From Proteiniphilum propionicum (GTDB taxonomy: Bacteria; Bacteroidota; Bacteroidia; Bacteroidales; Dysgonomonadaceae): 64,000 nt of DNA. The stretch covers positions 62,001-126,000 of the forward strand of contig NZ_CP073586.1 of the NCBI RefSeq assembly GCF_022267555.1, written 5' to 3'. The notes under the pieces were generated by a model. The model had not been told where the DNA came from and did not search any database. It saw only the letters and a program-made list of their open reading frames with translations. The position numbers were made by a program, and so were the translations under genes. The first letter of the stretch is position 1. Each line of letters starts with the position of its first letter. This document shows, one piece after another, positions 56,401-64,000 of this stretch.

Positions 56401-59308
56401 TTTCATTGTTCAGCTTAATCCATTTTCTTTCCAACACTGTTTCATCATGCCATAGCTCATACAGCACATTTACATAATCGGAAGCACCAAGTATCACTTC
56501 AGCCGGCTCTCCATCGGCGAATGTTTTGTTTTTTTCGATCAGCCAATCGTTGGTTTTCACAGGGGGCCGCTTATCTCTATATGAAAAAAGTATAAAGTCT
56601 TTTTCCGTTTCAACCGGGTTATTCCGTTCATCTTCAGTAAGCAGTTTCAACCGATATTTACCAGAAGAGAGCAGGGCAAGCTGTTTTTTCAACGTTTCCT
56701 GTTTTCCGGTCACAAAAGTACCCATCAACACTTTATCTGCAATGGAATCGTTTTCAGAAACTGTGTACAACGAATAAACACCTGATGCCATAATTTCCTG
56801 TCCATCCAGGTTTTTCGCAGAGAACAGAGGTTCTTCAGGGTTGTTTCTCTCCCATCGGTCATTCATGTCGATATGCAACAACATCGATATATCTCCTACA
56901 GTAACACTATATACACCTGCTTGTGTCTCTCCATTGCTATCGGTTACAGTTGCTTCCACATTAAACGTGTAAATACGTTTGCGACCCTTTTCGCCATCAG
57001 GTTTCCGGGGCGTGAATGTAATGGCGAATCTCCCATCATCACCTGTAGTTGCACTACCGGCAGTGAAATATTCAGGCAAGCTGGCCCATCTCCACCAATA
57101 AGTGTGTTGTCTAGTGATTCGGTAGGTTACCGTAGCATTTTGCAGTTTTATCCCGGAAAAGTTTTCCGCCTTTCCTTTGAGCGTGATCTCTTCACCAAAT
57201 TGATAGGTTCCCTCTATCTTATCGAAAGATACCCCAAAAGTAGGACGTTTATACTCTTCAACCTGAAAATTAACTGTCCCGTTTTGAGAGGTGATCGCAA
57301 AATTTCCAGAAAGAATGCCGTGAGGCAATACAAACTCACCCGCCACAGAGCCAAACTCATTGGTTGTAAGGGTCTGCTTGGAGATCTCTCTGTAATTGGC
57401 ATCTCTCAGCACAAGTTCGATAGTCTCCCCTGCTATAACGGACTGCTCCTTAATACCTGTACGAACCTGTATTGCCTTAAAGAAAACGGTTTGTCCGGGC
57501 CTGTACAAACTGCGATCGGTAAAGATACTTGTCGTTTTCCGCGGTTCACTTTTTAGGTCGGAAAAATCATAATAATCCAAAGGCAGCGGACTCAACATCG
57601 AGCCGTTGTCATTTTTTAAAACAGCGTGATAAAATACATCGTTGTTCGGAATCTTTTTATCATACACTGCCAGTCCCAAATTGTTGGAAGTAATGGACTG
57701 ATCAAGAGCAAGCTGCGAATTACTCCAGTTACCTGGCAGCTTATAAATATTTATTTCTGCTCTGGGTACTGGTGTACCGGTGGTTCTGTCCACAACAAAA
57801 AACTCATACCTGTTATCGGATGCTTCACGGGCAAAAATCGCCAGATCGGAAACTGCGAAATAATATTCCGATTCTCCGCTATAATCTGTTTCTGGTGAAG
57901 TACTGAAAGTCAACATATAGGTTCCGGGGGCTCCGGCGTTCAGCACGAACGATGTTTCCCCTTTCCAATATTCAACCGTTTCGGGGATACATATACTGAA
58001 TTCTCTTAAAAACTCACGTTTGTCTGCTATTTGGCTTCTGATTTTTGACCTCTCTGTCAGCACATCAAGGGGTGAATGGATTCTATAGAGTTTTGCTGTT
58101 AGTGAGCGGATGTTCCGAAAGTCAACTTTCAGCCTTTTTTCTCCTTCTATAGGAAAAGTACTCGCTCCTGAGATTGTGAAAAACGGCTGTGTAAGTTGCG
58201 ACAACCTGTTTTCAAGTATGGAAATACGTTCATACTTTGGAAAAATGGAAATTGTATTTTTCAGCAATTCATACAGCTCCCCGGTCTTCTCTTTTGCCTG
58301 GATAGAATCTGCTGGATCCATCAAATCTATCTCTTGCTGATAAAGCTGGGAAAGCTTGTCGATGACCTCAACACTAATATCGTTCCCTTCCCATTTTTCC
58401 AGGAGATTCTCCAGCGCGGGCCTTGCCGCAGAAGTGTGGGCTGAGGAGAGTTTTCTCAGGTAATCAAACATTTCTAACTCCGTCAGTAGAAGAGACTCGT
58501 CCATGCTTCGTTGTTTCAGTGAACCCAGTAGCTTTCTATAACTTTCCAAAGCCCAGAGATTGTACTCTCTGAGTTCGGGATTGAATGGCAGTTTTACAAA
58601 ATCCTCAACTGGAGAGAAGAGAGACTCCTGTGTGATATTCCGTTTTGCCAGAGTATAACTCAAGTCCTCACCGGTATCAACCTGCCCAAAAAACTCAATA
58701 GCTCGACGAGCCAGAAAATCGTACAACGAAGGGAAAAACCGTCTCGAATCATTTCCCAGCTCTACTACGTCAGTATAGGATTCAACTTTTGCATTTATCA
58801 GTTCCCCCTCTGGAGCAATAGAAGCATTCAGATGCTCTATTACCTTATCATAGAAAATATTACGTGTCCACTCCTTTATATCGGTCGGTACAAAGTCCCC
58901 CAATCCAGTCCTTTGATTAATATTCCACGAGTCTTTCCGATAATATTGCAAATAGAGTTCTCCCAACATAGAGTGCAATACGGCGCGCTCCACCATATCA
59001 TTACTTTTGAGGAGCATTTGTCGCAAATTGCGGAATATAAGTGAATCATTTTGTGCATCAACCGCCAGATCATATTTTCCCAGATGTATCACTGCTTTAA
59101 TAGCCTGGGGGCTATTTTCTTCTTCAATTGCCTTACTCAATATCTCATCCACCACTTTCGCCGCTGATTGGGGAAGCGACTTCTTTTCGAATTCGGCAAC
59201 CCGTATCCAATCTTTTACATAGTGCTTATTATTAACAGTTTGACTGTTCTGTGTATATATTCCGAAAACATGAACAAGAAACAACAGCGTCAGGAAAATT
59301 TTTTTCAT
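53402..59308 (-). CDS. Alpha-2-macroglobulin-like giant protein lacking the thioester motif
   Basis: This 1968-residue exported protein has a signal peptide (about 1-19). A helical N-terminal region is followed by macroglobulin MG domains (MG2 near 600 with TDRSLYRPGQTVFFKAI). The bait-like and A2M domains (about 1190-1300, RTNDKGETQIAFTVPGSNTRWRF) and a helical thioester-type domain (about 1410-1700) complete it. The usual C-x-E-Q thioester is not present: the matching place (about residues 1416-1426) reads SNPGSDNAVSW with no Cys or Gln. Related YfaS proteins also lack it. Such proteins are proposed periplasmic traps for proteases. The DUF1573 gene is downstream. Confidence 0.9.
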   Translation of the reverse strand: MKKIFLTLLFLVHVFGIYTQNSQTVNNKHYVKDWIRVAEFEKKSLPQSAAKVVDEILSKAIEEENSPQAIKAVIHLGKYDLAVDAQNDSLIFRNLRQMLLKSNDMVERAVLHSMLGELYLQYYRKDSWNINQRTGLGDFVPTDIKEWTRNIFYDKVIEHLNASIAPEGELINAKVESYTDVVELGNDSRRFFPSLYDFLARRAIEFFGQVDTGEDLSYTLAKRNITQESLFSPVEDFVKLPFNPELREYNLWALESYRKLLGSLKQRSMDESLLLTELEMFDYLRKLSSAHTSAARPALENLLEKWEGNDISVEVIDKLSQLYQQEIDLMDPADSIQAKEKTGELYELLKNTISIFPKYERISILENRLSQLTQPFFTISGASTFPIEGEKRLKVDFRNIRSLTAKLYRIHSPLDVLTERSKIRSQIADKREFLREFSICIPETVEYWKGETSFVLNAGAPGTYMLTFSTSPETDYSGESEYYFAVSDLAIFAREASDNRYEFFVVDRTTGTPVPRAEINIYKLPGNWSNSQLALDQSITSNNLGLAVYDKKIPNNDVFYHAVLKNDNGSMLSPLPLDYYDFSDLKSEPRKTTSIFTDRSLYRPGQTVFFKAIQVRTGIKEQSVIAGETIELVLRDANYREISKQTLTTNEFGSVAGEFVLPHGILSGNFAITSQNGTVNFQVEEYKRPTFGVSFDKIEGTYQFGEEITLKGKAENFSGIKLQNATVTYRITRQHTYWWRWASLPEYFTAGSATTGDDGRFAITFTPRKPDGEKGRKRIYTFNVEATVTDSNGETQAGVYSVTVGDISMLLHIDMNDRWERNNPEEPLFSAKNLDGQEIMASGVYSLYTVSENDSIADKVLMGTFVTGKQETLKKQLALLSSGKYRLKLLTEDERNNPVETEKDFILFSYRDKRPPVKTNDWLIEKNKTFADGEPAEVILGASDYVNVLYELWHDETVLERKWIKLNNETRLFSLPYKPEYKEGVELMLTYVKNEQFHAHRVALTPKKEVRELVVKLDVFRDRIRPGSGEEWRLSVLDAVGKPVVAEVLASMYDVSLDKIYPNQGWGDHYFSLLSQGYSPKYQGDLSFNPGFGSGYFSRPFKEVISFQFDRFNWYGYSLLYSGRVMFRSAKAGGIQTENYEASSEQVMVNEDMVVRESALKGVDVENERDSARRSPYAPQSPIMAEDTCMDVVPQIRRNFNETAFFYPQLRTNDKGETQIAFTVPGSNTRWRFRVLAHDKKLNSGKAEAYTVSQKELMVTPNMPRFLRQGDRVSISAKISNLSEHDIDGMVKIELFDPLTEQLFSGISVSNASQSFQLSSGSSSDASWIFDVPYDHDVIGIRIIAQAEDFSDGEQHALAVLPNRMLVTESMRMDVNGNETKSFFMERLTKEISATAQSYRLSLEFASNPAWYAVQALPVLSNPGSDNAVSWFSSYYANTLGAHIGKLYPKVTAMVSAWKMEGGTKETFLSNLEKNQELKNVLLEETPWVMKAKNESEQKEKLWLLFDLNRSMNLTSSALDKLRELQTNQGGWSWFKGFSPSVSITQYILYGFQQLRKLNAVEFTPDILVMQSKAIEFIDEEARRRFESVKKYHKDWRKMKTISVTDLEYLYVRSEYSDFIMDSEVRKMTDFYLSVIQKNRTFYSLYEQSLIALLMKRENNFSILAEILDSLREHATVSEEEGMYWANNRGHVFMSQSAISAHTFIMEAFRAGGASETEMDKMKRWLLKQKQTQIWETTNATADAVYALLSTGSDWISSQGETVVTIGKRRVKPDSSEFGTGYFSQSWSISEINPEMGKVTVEHKGNAPAWGALYWQYYEDMDKITKTDASLDVEKLLFVEQSGPSGAELVRITKETPLNVGDKVVVRITVRTDRDMEFVNLKDMRAAAFEPANQVSGMSWQNGIPYYQTSKDASSNFYFNLLPRGTWLFEYAVYINRTGSYSSGITTIQSMYAPEFISHTGGSRIIVK

Positions 59309-59755
59309 ATGATTAATTATTTTGTAGTTAAACTCACCTGCATCAGAAACACATTGCTTTATGATAATCGAACTGATAAGAGTGTTAACACAAATGCAAC
59401 TTCGGCGTATCGATCGAGCATTGACTTATGATAATCAGGGCTTTGGGCAGGATTGATTGATTTACTCTTCACATGAGGGCTATATTAATGAGGTGACGTA
59501 TTAACTATCTACTAAACAGTTTTATGGACTTTTTGTTTTGATTAAAAACTCTAATAGTATGATATGAAATCTCAAGTATACATTGCAATAGACGAATGGA
59601 AATCTCAAACGCTGCATCAATACGATTTATTTAATCATTATTAATAATAATAAACTATTTAACCGGAACAGTTCCTTTAAAAAAAACAAATAAAAAATAT
59701 CCCGGTAAAGGGTTGCTTTACCAGGTAAACAGTGTGTTTTTAATGATTAAAAATG
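59309..59755. other. Intergenic region between A2M-like and receiver/PEP genes
   Basis: A 447-bp AT-rich gap between two minus-strand genes. It contains a terminator for the upstream gene (59692-59725) and presumably the promoter of the alpha-2-macroglobulin-like gene. No gene was recognised. Confidence 0.5.
59692..59725 (-). terminator. Intrinsic terminator of the receiver/PEP-binding gene
   Basis: The minus strand reads CCTGGTAAAG, a 5-nt loop, then CTTTACCGGG, followed by ATATTTTTTA. The stem has a 7-bp perfect core extended by mostly paired G/C bases. It lies about 30 bp past the stop of the gene ending at 59756. Confidence 0.75.
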
Positions 59756-62734
59756 TCATAGAACTGGTTTCATGACCACTCCGATCCTTTTTTTTCCATT
59801 GATCTTGATGACAAGAGGTTTCTCAAATTGCACATGACGTATATATTCGGTTTCGTGAATAGCAGGCTGTTGATTCAAAAACATTTCATCGAAGTAACCG
59901 TCATTTTCCAAGAATGGATTCACTGTAAAGTATCCCACACCGAAAGATGTAAGGTTCTGGAAGAAATGTGTGCCCTGACTCGGTTCTATGCGGTAATTCT
60001 CCATACCCGACTCCACTATCAAGCGTGCCTGACATATATGGGGCCATTTAACCGGGATACCCAACCAAGGATCGGAAGAGCCCCATCTACCCGGGCCGAC
60101 AAGCACATAATTTGTCCCGGTTTCTGCAAACATGCTGTTCAGGGACTCAATTTCACGGGCTATCTGAGGATTTTTGGATGCAGAGAAAGACTCAGTCTTC
60201 ACATATACCACATCGAATACATCGTTTGATATTCCATTTCCAAGTGCATTTTTTGACATTAACACTGAATCTTTTACATTTATATTTTCCAGATCTTCAT
60301 ACACCACCTCTCTGTTGTCGACAATCGGCCGAATTTGCAGTACATAAAATGTAGCAAACTTATGATCTCTTATATCCACGGCAAACTCTATCTCCACAGG
60401 CCGTCCCATCTCTTTTTGCCCTACCTTCAACAGCTTGTCGAGGATCTCTGACAACGGGAACATACCATGCTGAAGGATATTTGCGAAAGATACAATCTTG
60501 CGCCCTCCCTCATAGAAACCATCACGAATAACCTGATCTTGAGGATCGTATGTAGAGGCGACATATCTGAGCGGCCCATCTTTTTCAGCCTCTTTAAGCC
60601 TAATGCTCAATAGATTGAACCCATCATCAACTGTAAAATCTTTTGATACCGAATCGAGATCGAGAGCGTAAAACCTTGTTTGTGTATCCCTTAGCGCCAG
60701 ATCGAGAGTGCTCAGTTGCAGAATCCCGGATGCATGCAGTGGTGAGAAACGAAGTCCGAGATTCCCGTCGATAATATACTTTCCCAATCCCAAAGCCATA
60801 TCAACAATACCATCCTCAGTAGATTCGTTTCCAATAGGATAGTAGTTAATTGAACGCGCAACGCCCGATATAGCAGGATAAAACAACTTACCATACTGTG
60901 AACCAGCCATCTCCTGAAGAACTATCGCCATCTTCTCCTGATCAATCAGATTCTGCGTGGCAGCCATATAAGCTTTGCTATCTTTATAAAAAACCGATGC
61001 ATAAACTGCTTTGATTGCGTTGCTAAGAAGGCGTACCATCTCATATTTGTCTTTCACATAAGGAATCATATATGTAGAGTATATTCCGGCAAAAGGCTGA
61101 TATTGTGAATCTTCCAGCATACTCGATGAACGGATGGCAATTGGTCCTTCGATAGCTTCCAAAAAAACAAAAAAGTCGCTAACCAGCCTTTTAGGCAGCT
61201 TGGCAGCAAGAAAATGCTTCAGGATATCCTCATCTTTCCTGTCAGAAAGTGCCACTATGTAGAGATTGTTAGCTTCTATAAATTCATCGAAAATATCGGT
61301 ACACAGTACCACCGTTTTAGGTGTTGTAACGGGAAAGTTGGGATTTTTATTCAGCTCCATATGCGTTTTCACCATATATCCAATAAATGCAAGCCCCCTT
61401 CCTTTCCCTCCCAGCGACCCCTCGCCAATACGGGCAAAATTTGAGTATTGGTCGAATCGGTCTTTCTCGAACACAGCCACTACACCTGTATTTTTCATCA
61501 GTCGGTACTGCACAATTGTGGCGTAAATTAGTTCGCGTGCATCATCCATGCTCGCATACTCGGAAACATCAATTTTTTTCAGCATCTCTGCCACCGGGAA
61601 CATGGCACGTGAATAGAAAAAGCGTGAGAAATGATTACGTGAAAGGTGATAATAGAGGGCATCATCAGGAATATTACGGATATTCATCTGCAACTCCTTA
61701 AGATTCTTGATGCGGAAAATCTCCTCTTTTTTGTTTGGAGATGTAATAATAAAATCTCCGAAACCCAGGTTCTCTTTGATAGCCTTGCGGAGATCCTGCG
61801 GAAAAGTTTTGGAGTTTTTATCGATAAACACCGCATCTGCTTCACAAGCATATTTAATGTTTTCCGATTCGGAAGATGTGTAGATAATTGGAATATAACT
61901 ATCTTTTGTTCTGATCCACTCAGCCAGGCGTTTACCTCCCAACCTGTCTTTCTCTCCCCCCACGCTGAAACTCATATCGGTAATAACACCCAGCATATTG
62001 TCACCATATTTCTTGTAGTAAGATACCGCCTCTTCGTAGTTTCGTGCAAGTAGTATTTTTGGGCGCCCACGCATTCTAAGCATTCGCAGGTGATCGTTTA
62101 GCGCCTCCTTTGAGAACTCTTTCGATTCGTAAAGAACAAACTTATATAGCAACGGAAGTACCGAGGAGTAGAAACGGACTGAGTCTTCAACCAGCATTAT
62201 TGTTTGCACTCCCACTGTCTTCACATCGTGCTCAACATTCATATAGTCCTCAATAATCTTTATGATTGCCAGCAAAAGGTCAGTGTCACCCAACCAGCTA
62301 AAAACATAATCTATCCCGCTCAGATCCTCCTTACGCAACGATTGGGTCACCGCTTTGGAAAAAGGGGTGAGAAGCACAATCGGTATTTCGGGATAACGTG
62401 ATTTTATCTGTTTTGCAAGTTCAAATGTATCACTGTTGTCCATGTTAGGCATGCAGATAATCAGCTCATAGTGATTCTGTTTTAGTTCAGCCAGTGCCTC
62501 TCTGCTGTTACTTACCTGATTAAAGCGGGGTGGATAACGCAGATTAAGGGATGTGTACTCGTTGAATATCTGCTCATCCACACGTCCATCGTCCTCAAGT
62601 ATAAACATGTCGTATCTAGATGCAACCATTAGGATGTTGTAAATGCGTTTGTTCATAAGCTTCACGAACGGCGTATCGCGAAACCTGAGCTGACTGATAT
62701 CGTGAGCTTTTACTACCGATCTGGGAGTTTTCAT
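59756..62734 (-). CDS. Two receiver-like domains fused to a PEP/pyruvate-binding domain
   Basis: The preferred start at 62734 (MKTPRSVVKAHDISQLRFRD) gives 992 residues. An upstream in-frame ATG at 62809 adds 25 residues of atypical sequence. Residues about 25-145 and 175-310 resemble response-regulator receivers (YELIICMPNMDNSD; TIMLVEDSVRFYSS, VITDMSF). From about 435 a pyruvate phosphate dikinase N-terminal domain follows, with GEGSLGGKGRGLAFIGY and GPIAIRSSSMLEDSQYQPFAGIY. The phosphohistidine and PEP-utilising barrel domains of PpsA/PPDK are absent. It may be a signalling or phosphotransfer protein rather than a PEP synthase. The role is not established. Confidence 0.82.
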   Translation of the reverse strand: MKTPRSVVKAHDISQLRFRDTPFVKLMNKRIYNILMVASRYDMFILEDDGRVDEQIFNEYTSLNLRYPPRFNQVSNSREALAELKQNHYELIICMPNMDNSDTFELAKQIKSRYPEIPIVLLTPFSKAVTQSLRKEDLSGIDYVFSWLGDTDLLLAIIKIIEDYMNVEHDVKTVGVQTIMLVEDSVRFYSSVLPLLYKFVLYESKEFSKEALNDHLRMLRMRGRPKILLARNYEEAVSYYKKYGDNMLGVITDMSFSVGGEKDRLGGKRLAEWIRTKDSYIPIIYTSSESENIKYACEADAVFIDKNSKTFPQDLRKAIKENLGFGDFIITSPNKKEEIFRIKNLKELQMNIRNIPDDALYYHLSRNHFSRFFYSRAMFPVAEMLKKIDVSEYASMDDARELIYATIVQYRLMKNTGVVAVFEKDRFDQYSNFARIGEGSLGGKGRGLAFIGYMVKTHMELNKNPNFPVTTPKTVVLCTDIFDEFIEANNLYIVALSDRKDEDILKHFLAAKLPKRLVSDFFVFLEAIEGPIAIRSSSMLEDSQYQPFAGIYSTYMIPYVKDKYEMVRLLSNAIKAVYASVFYKDSKAYMAATQNLIDQEKMAIVLQEMAGSQYGKLFYPAISGVARSINYYPIGNESTEDGIVDMALGLGKYIIDGNLGLRFSPLHASGILQLSTLDLALRDTQTRFYALDLDSVSKDFTVDDGFNLLSIRLKEAEKDGPLRYVASTYDPQDQVIRDGFYEGGRKIVSFANILQHGMFPLSEILDKLLKVGQKEMGRPVEIEFAVDIRDHKFATFYVLQIRPIVDNREVVYEDLENINVKDSVLMSKNALGNGISNDVFDVVYVKTESFSASKNPQIAREIESLNSMFAETGTNYVLVGPGRWGSSDPWLGIPVKWPHICQARLIVESGMENYRIEPSQGTHFFQNLTSFGVGYFTVNPFLENDGYFDEMFLNQQPAIHETEYIRHVQFEKPLVIKINGKKRIGVVMKPVL

Positions 62735-63776
62735 TTCAAATAATTTAATTAATGAACAAAGAGTCAATTCAGCTGATATTAAGTTGAAACTTGTGCAAAA
62801 GTTTTGCACACAACACTAAGTGATATCCTGAAGGCAACGAGCAATGTTCAATGTGAAAATAACAGCATAACTTTATTACGTGCGCAATGTAAATATCTAT
62901 AAGAAAATCAATACACAACGCAACTACAAATTTAAATATATTTGATGATATGCAGAAATAGTCTTTTTGTTTTCACTGCTTAATTCGGATAATTATATAT
63001 TGTGGCGAAATATATGTTTATTTTAATATATTTTCATACTTGGGATTTTTTTTATTTAAAAAATCTGATTTAATTTGAATTATTTTTAATAACGTATGTA
63101 AAGCAAACAACGGTTTGCTAAAAAAGTTTCAATGTAAAGCACAATCCATTAATTATAAATAGACTAGAAACCGCTGGAACTTTATAGCGCTTCTTTGTGA
63201 TTGTCAGCTATTTAAATGATTATTTGCCTAATTATTACAAGAAGGGGGGTGTGTACAAAAATATACAAAATAATGAATTCTGGATTTAATTATGCTCACT
63301 TCGAAAGTTCGGTATTTTTTCTAGGTGATTATTCATAATTAATTAACTATTAGCAATGAATACACTTTAAAAAAACCAGTATAATCATGAGACATTTTTA
63401 ATATTAAGTAAAAAAATCGCCGAACTATACTTATTTATGATTCCACATTTAAAGTTATTGAAATTTCGCATGTGTCAATACAACTCAAATATAATTAAAT
63501 AGATGATGCTTCGCATGACACGCGTTGTACACCAAAAGCATTCTGTTTTTTAACGATCAGGACCAGAACTGGCCGTAAAACTTTACCTCTTAAAAAAAGT
63601 TTTAGCTGTAATCGAATCAAATGCGAAAGTTGAATTTATTATTCCATACCCAGTGACCAGATAAAAAGTAAAAAAAAATAATAAATCCGATGACTTTTTT
63701 TAAAGCTTAAAATTACCGCATTTTTAAAAAAAACATTTTTTAAAATTAAAAAGCTTAATCAAATAACAATTAATTA
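62735..63776. other. 1.0 kb AT-rich gene-free region before the last susC
   Basis: No open frame of protein-like character was found on either strand. Exact -7 boxes occur at 62937-62944 (plus) and 62927-62934 (minus, TAAATTTG), the latter usable for the receiver/PEP gene. A large leader or regulatory zone for the susC gene at 63777 is expected in such gaps, but no operator repeat like the one near 3.4 kb was seen. Confidence 0.5.
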
Positions 63777-64000
63777 ATGATGAAAAACAAAAAAACAAAA
63801 AATGGCAAATCAATAGAAAAGGCGTCATTTGCTTCTTTTTTATTGTTCGGGCAGTTTAAAGCAATCCTGCTTTTTGTATTTGTAACCTGTTCTTTGACTG
63901 TTTTACCTGAAACAGCTGATCAACAGCAGAAAAAACATTTATCCGGGACGGTAAGTGATGCGTCAGGTGCACCAATTATTGGCGCAAATATTGTAGAAAC
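63777..64000 (+). CDS. SusC/RagA family TonB-linked transporter, N-terminus (3' truncated)
   Basis: A reading frame starting with two adjacent ATG codons at 63777 and 63780 stays open to the window end (74 codons visible). It encodes a long basic N-region, a hydrophobic signal segment (about 22-45) and then LSGTVSDASGAPIIGANIVE. That last stretch is the start of the carboxypeptidase-like regulatory domain found at the mature end of SusC proteins. Nearly all of the gene, and any susD, lie beyond the window. Confidence 0.82.
   Translation, partial: MMKNKKTKNGKSIEKASFASFLLFGQFKAILLFVFVTCSLTVLPETADQQQKKHLSGTVSDASGAPIIGANIVE

Noticed and set aside
62735-63776. RNA gene or CRISPR array in the long AT-rich gap
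   Set aside because: No regularly spaced repeats, no cloverleaf and no conserved RNA fold were found on reading both strands.

Overview
The window is chromosomal DNA from a member of the phylum Bacteroidota, most likely order Bacteroidales. Support comes from a type IX secretion/gliding operon end (gldM-gldN), two SusC-type transporters (one with its SusD), a SusR-like membrane regulator, TonB receptors paired with DUF4249 and DUF4876 partners, a split LysO exporter, pyruvate:ferredoxin oxidoreductase (an anaerobic trait), and Bacteroidota-style promoter boxes (TAnnTTTG). The genus cannot be fixed from the sequence alone.

Layout. 1-1412: end of gldM and all of gldN. 1756-14722: a polysaccharide-utilisation-like locus with a TPR/HTH membrane regulator, susC, susD, a two-gene lysine exporter lysO, a GH2 beta-galactosidase and a trehalase/GH63-like glycosidase. 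15001-21429: a 5.9 kb segment bounded by two nearly identical direct repeats of about 257 bp. It holds a lipoprotein and outer-membrane-protein pair and, convergently, a TonB receptor with a DUF4249 lipoprotein. 21548-30822: housekeeping genes on the minus strand (ugd, an FtsX-type permease, rbfA, an O-methyltransferase, pyk, aroQ, nifJ). 31125-36271: a trehalose/osmotic group (otsAB fusion, MscS channel, convergent GH15). 36615-43201: yebC, pheT, pgk, osmC, ansA. 43309-51267: a four-gene minus-strand operon of a clan-CD (gingipain/caspase-fold) peptidase-like protein, a TonB receptor, a DUF4876 lipoprotein and a DUF6850-like barrel protein. 51625-62734: tRNA-Glu(CTC), meaB, a DUF1573 protein, a 1968-residue alpha-2-macroglobulin-like protein and a receiver/PEP-binding fusion. 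From 63777 another susC runs off the window.

Several features are not simple genes. Two copies (109 and 110 bp) of a MITE-like element carry matching inverted ends, 7-8 bp target duplications and a compensatory base change in an internal hairpin. Four rho-independent-type terminators or hairpins lie at operon ends, with one more hairpin between susD and lysO. An inverted-repeat operator candidate (TGTAGAC half-sites) lies upstream of susC.

How the parts work together: the regulator, SusCD and the two secretable glycosidases form a plausible sense-import-cleave unit. OtsAB, MscS and GH15 could make, release and recycle an osmolyte. The 43-51 kb operon looks like a dedicated uptake or processing system of unknown substrate and is the best candidate for an uncharacterised system. 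No CRISPR array, prophage, rRNA or intact insertion sequence was seen.
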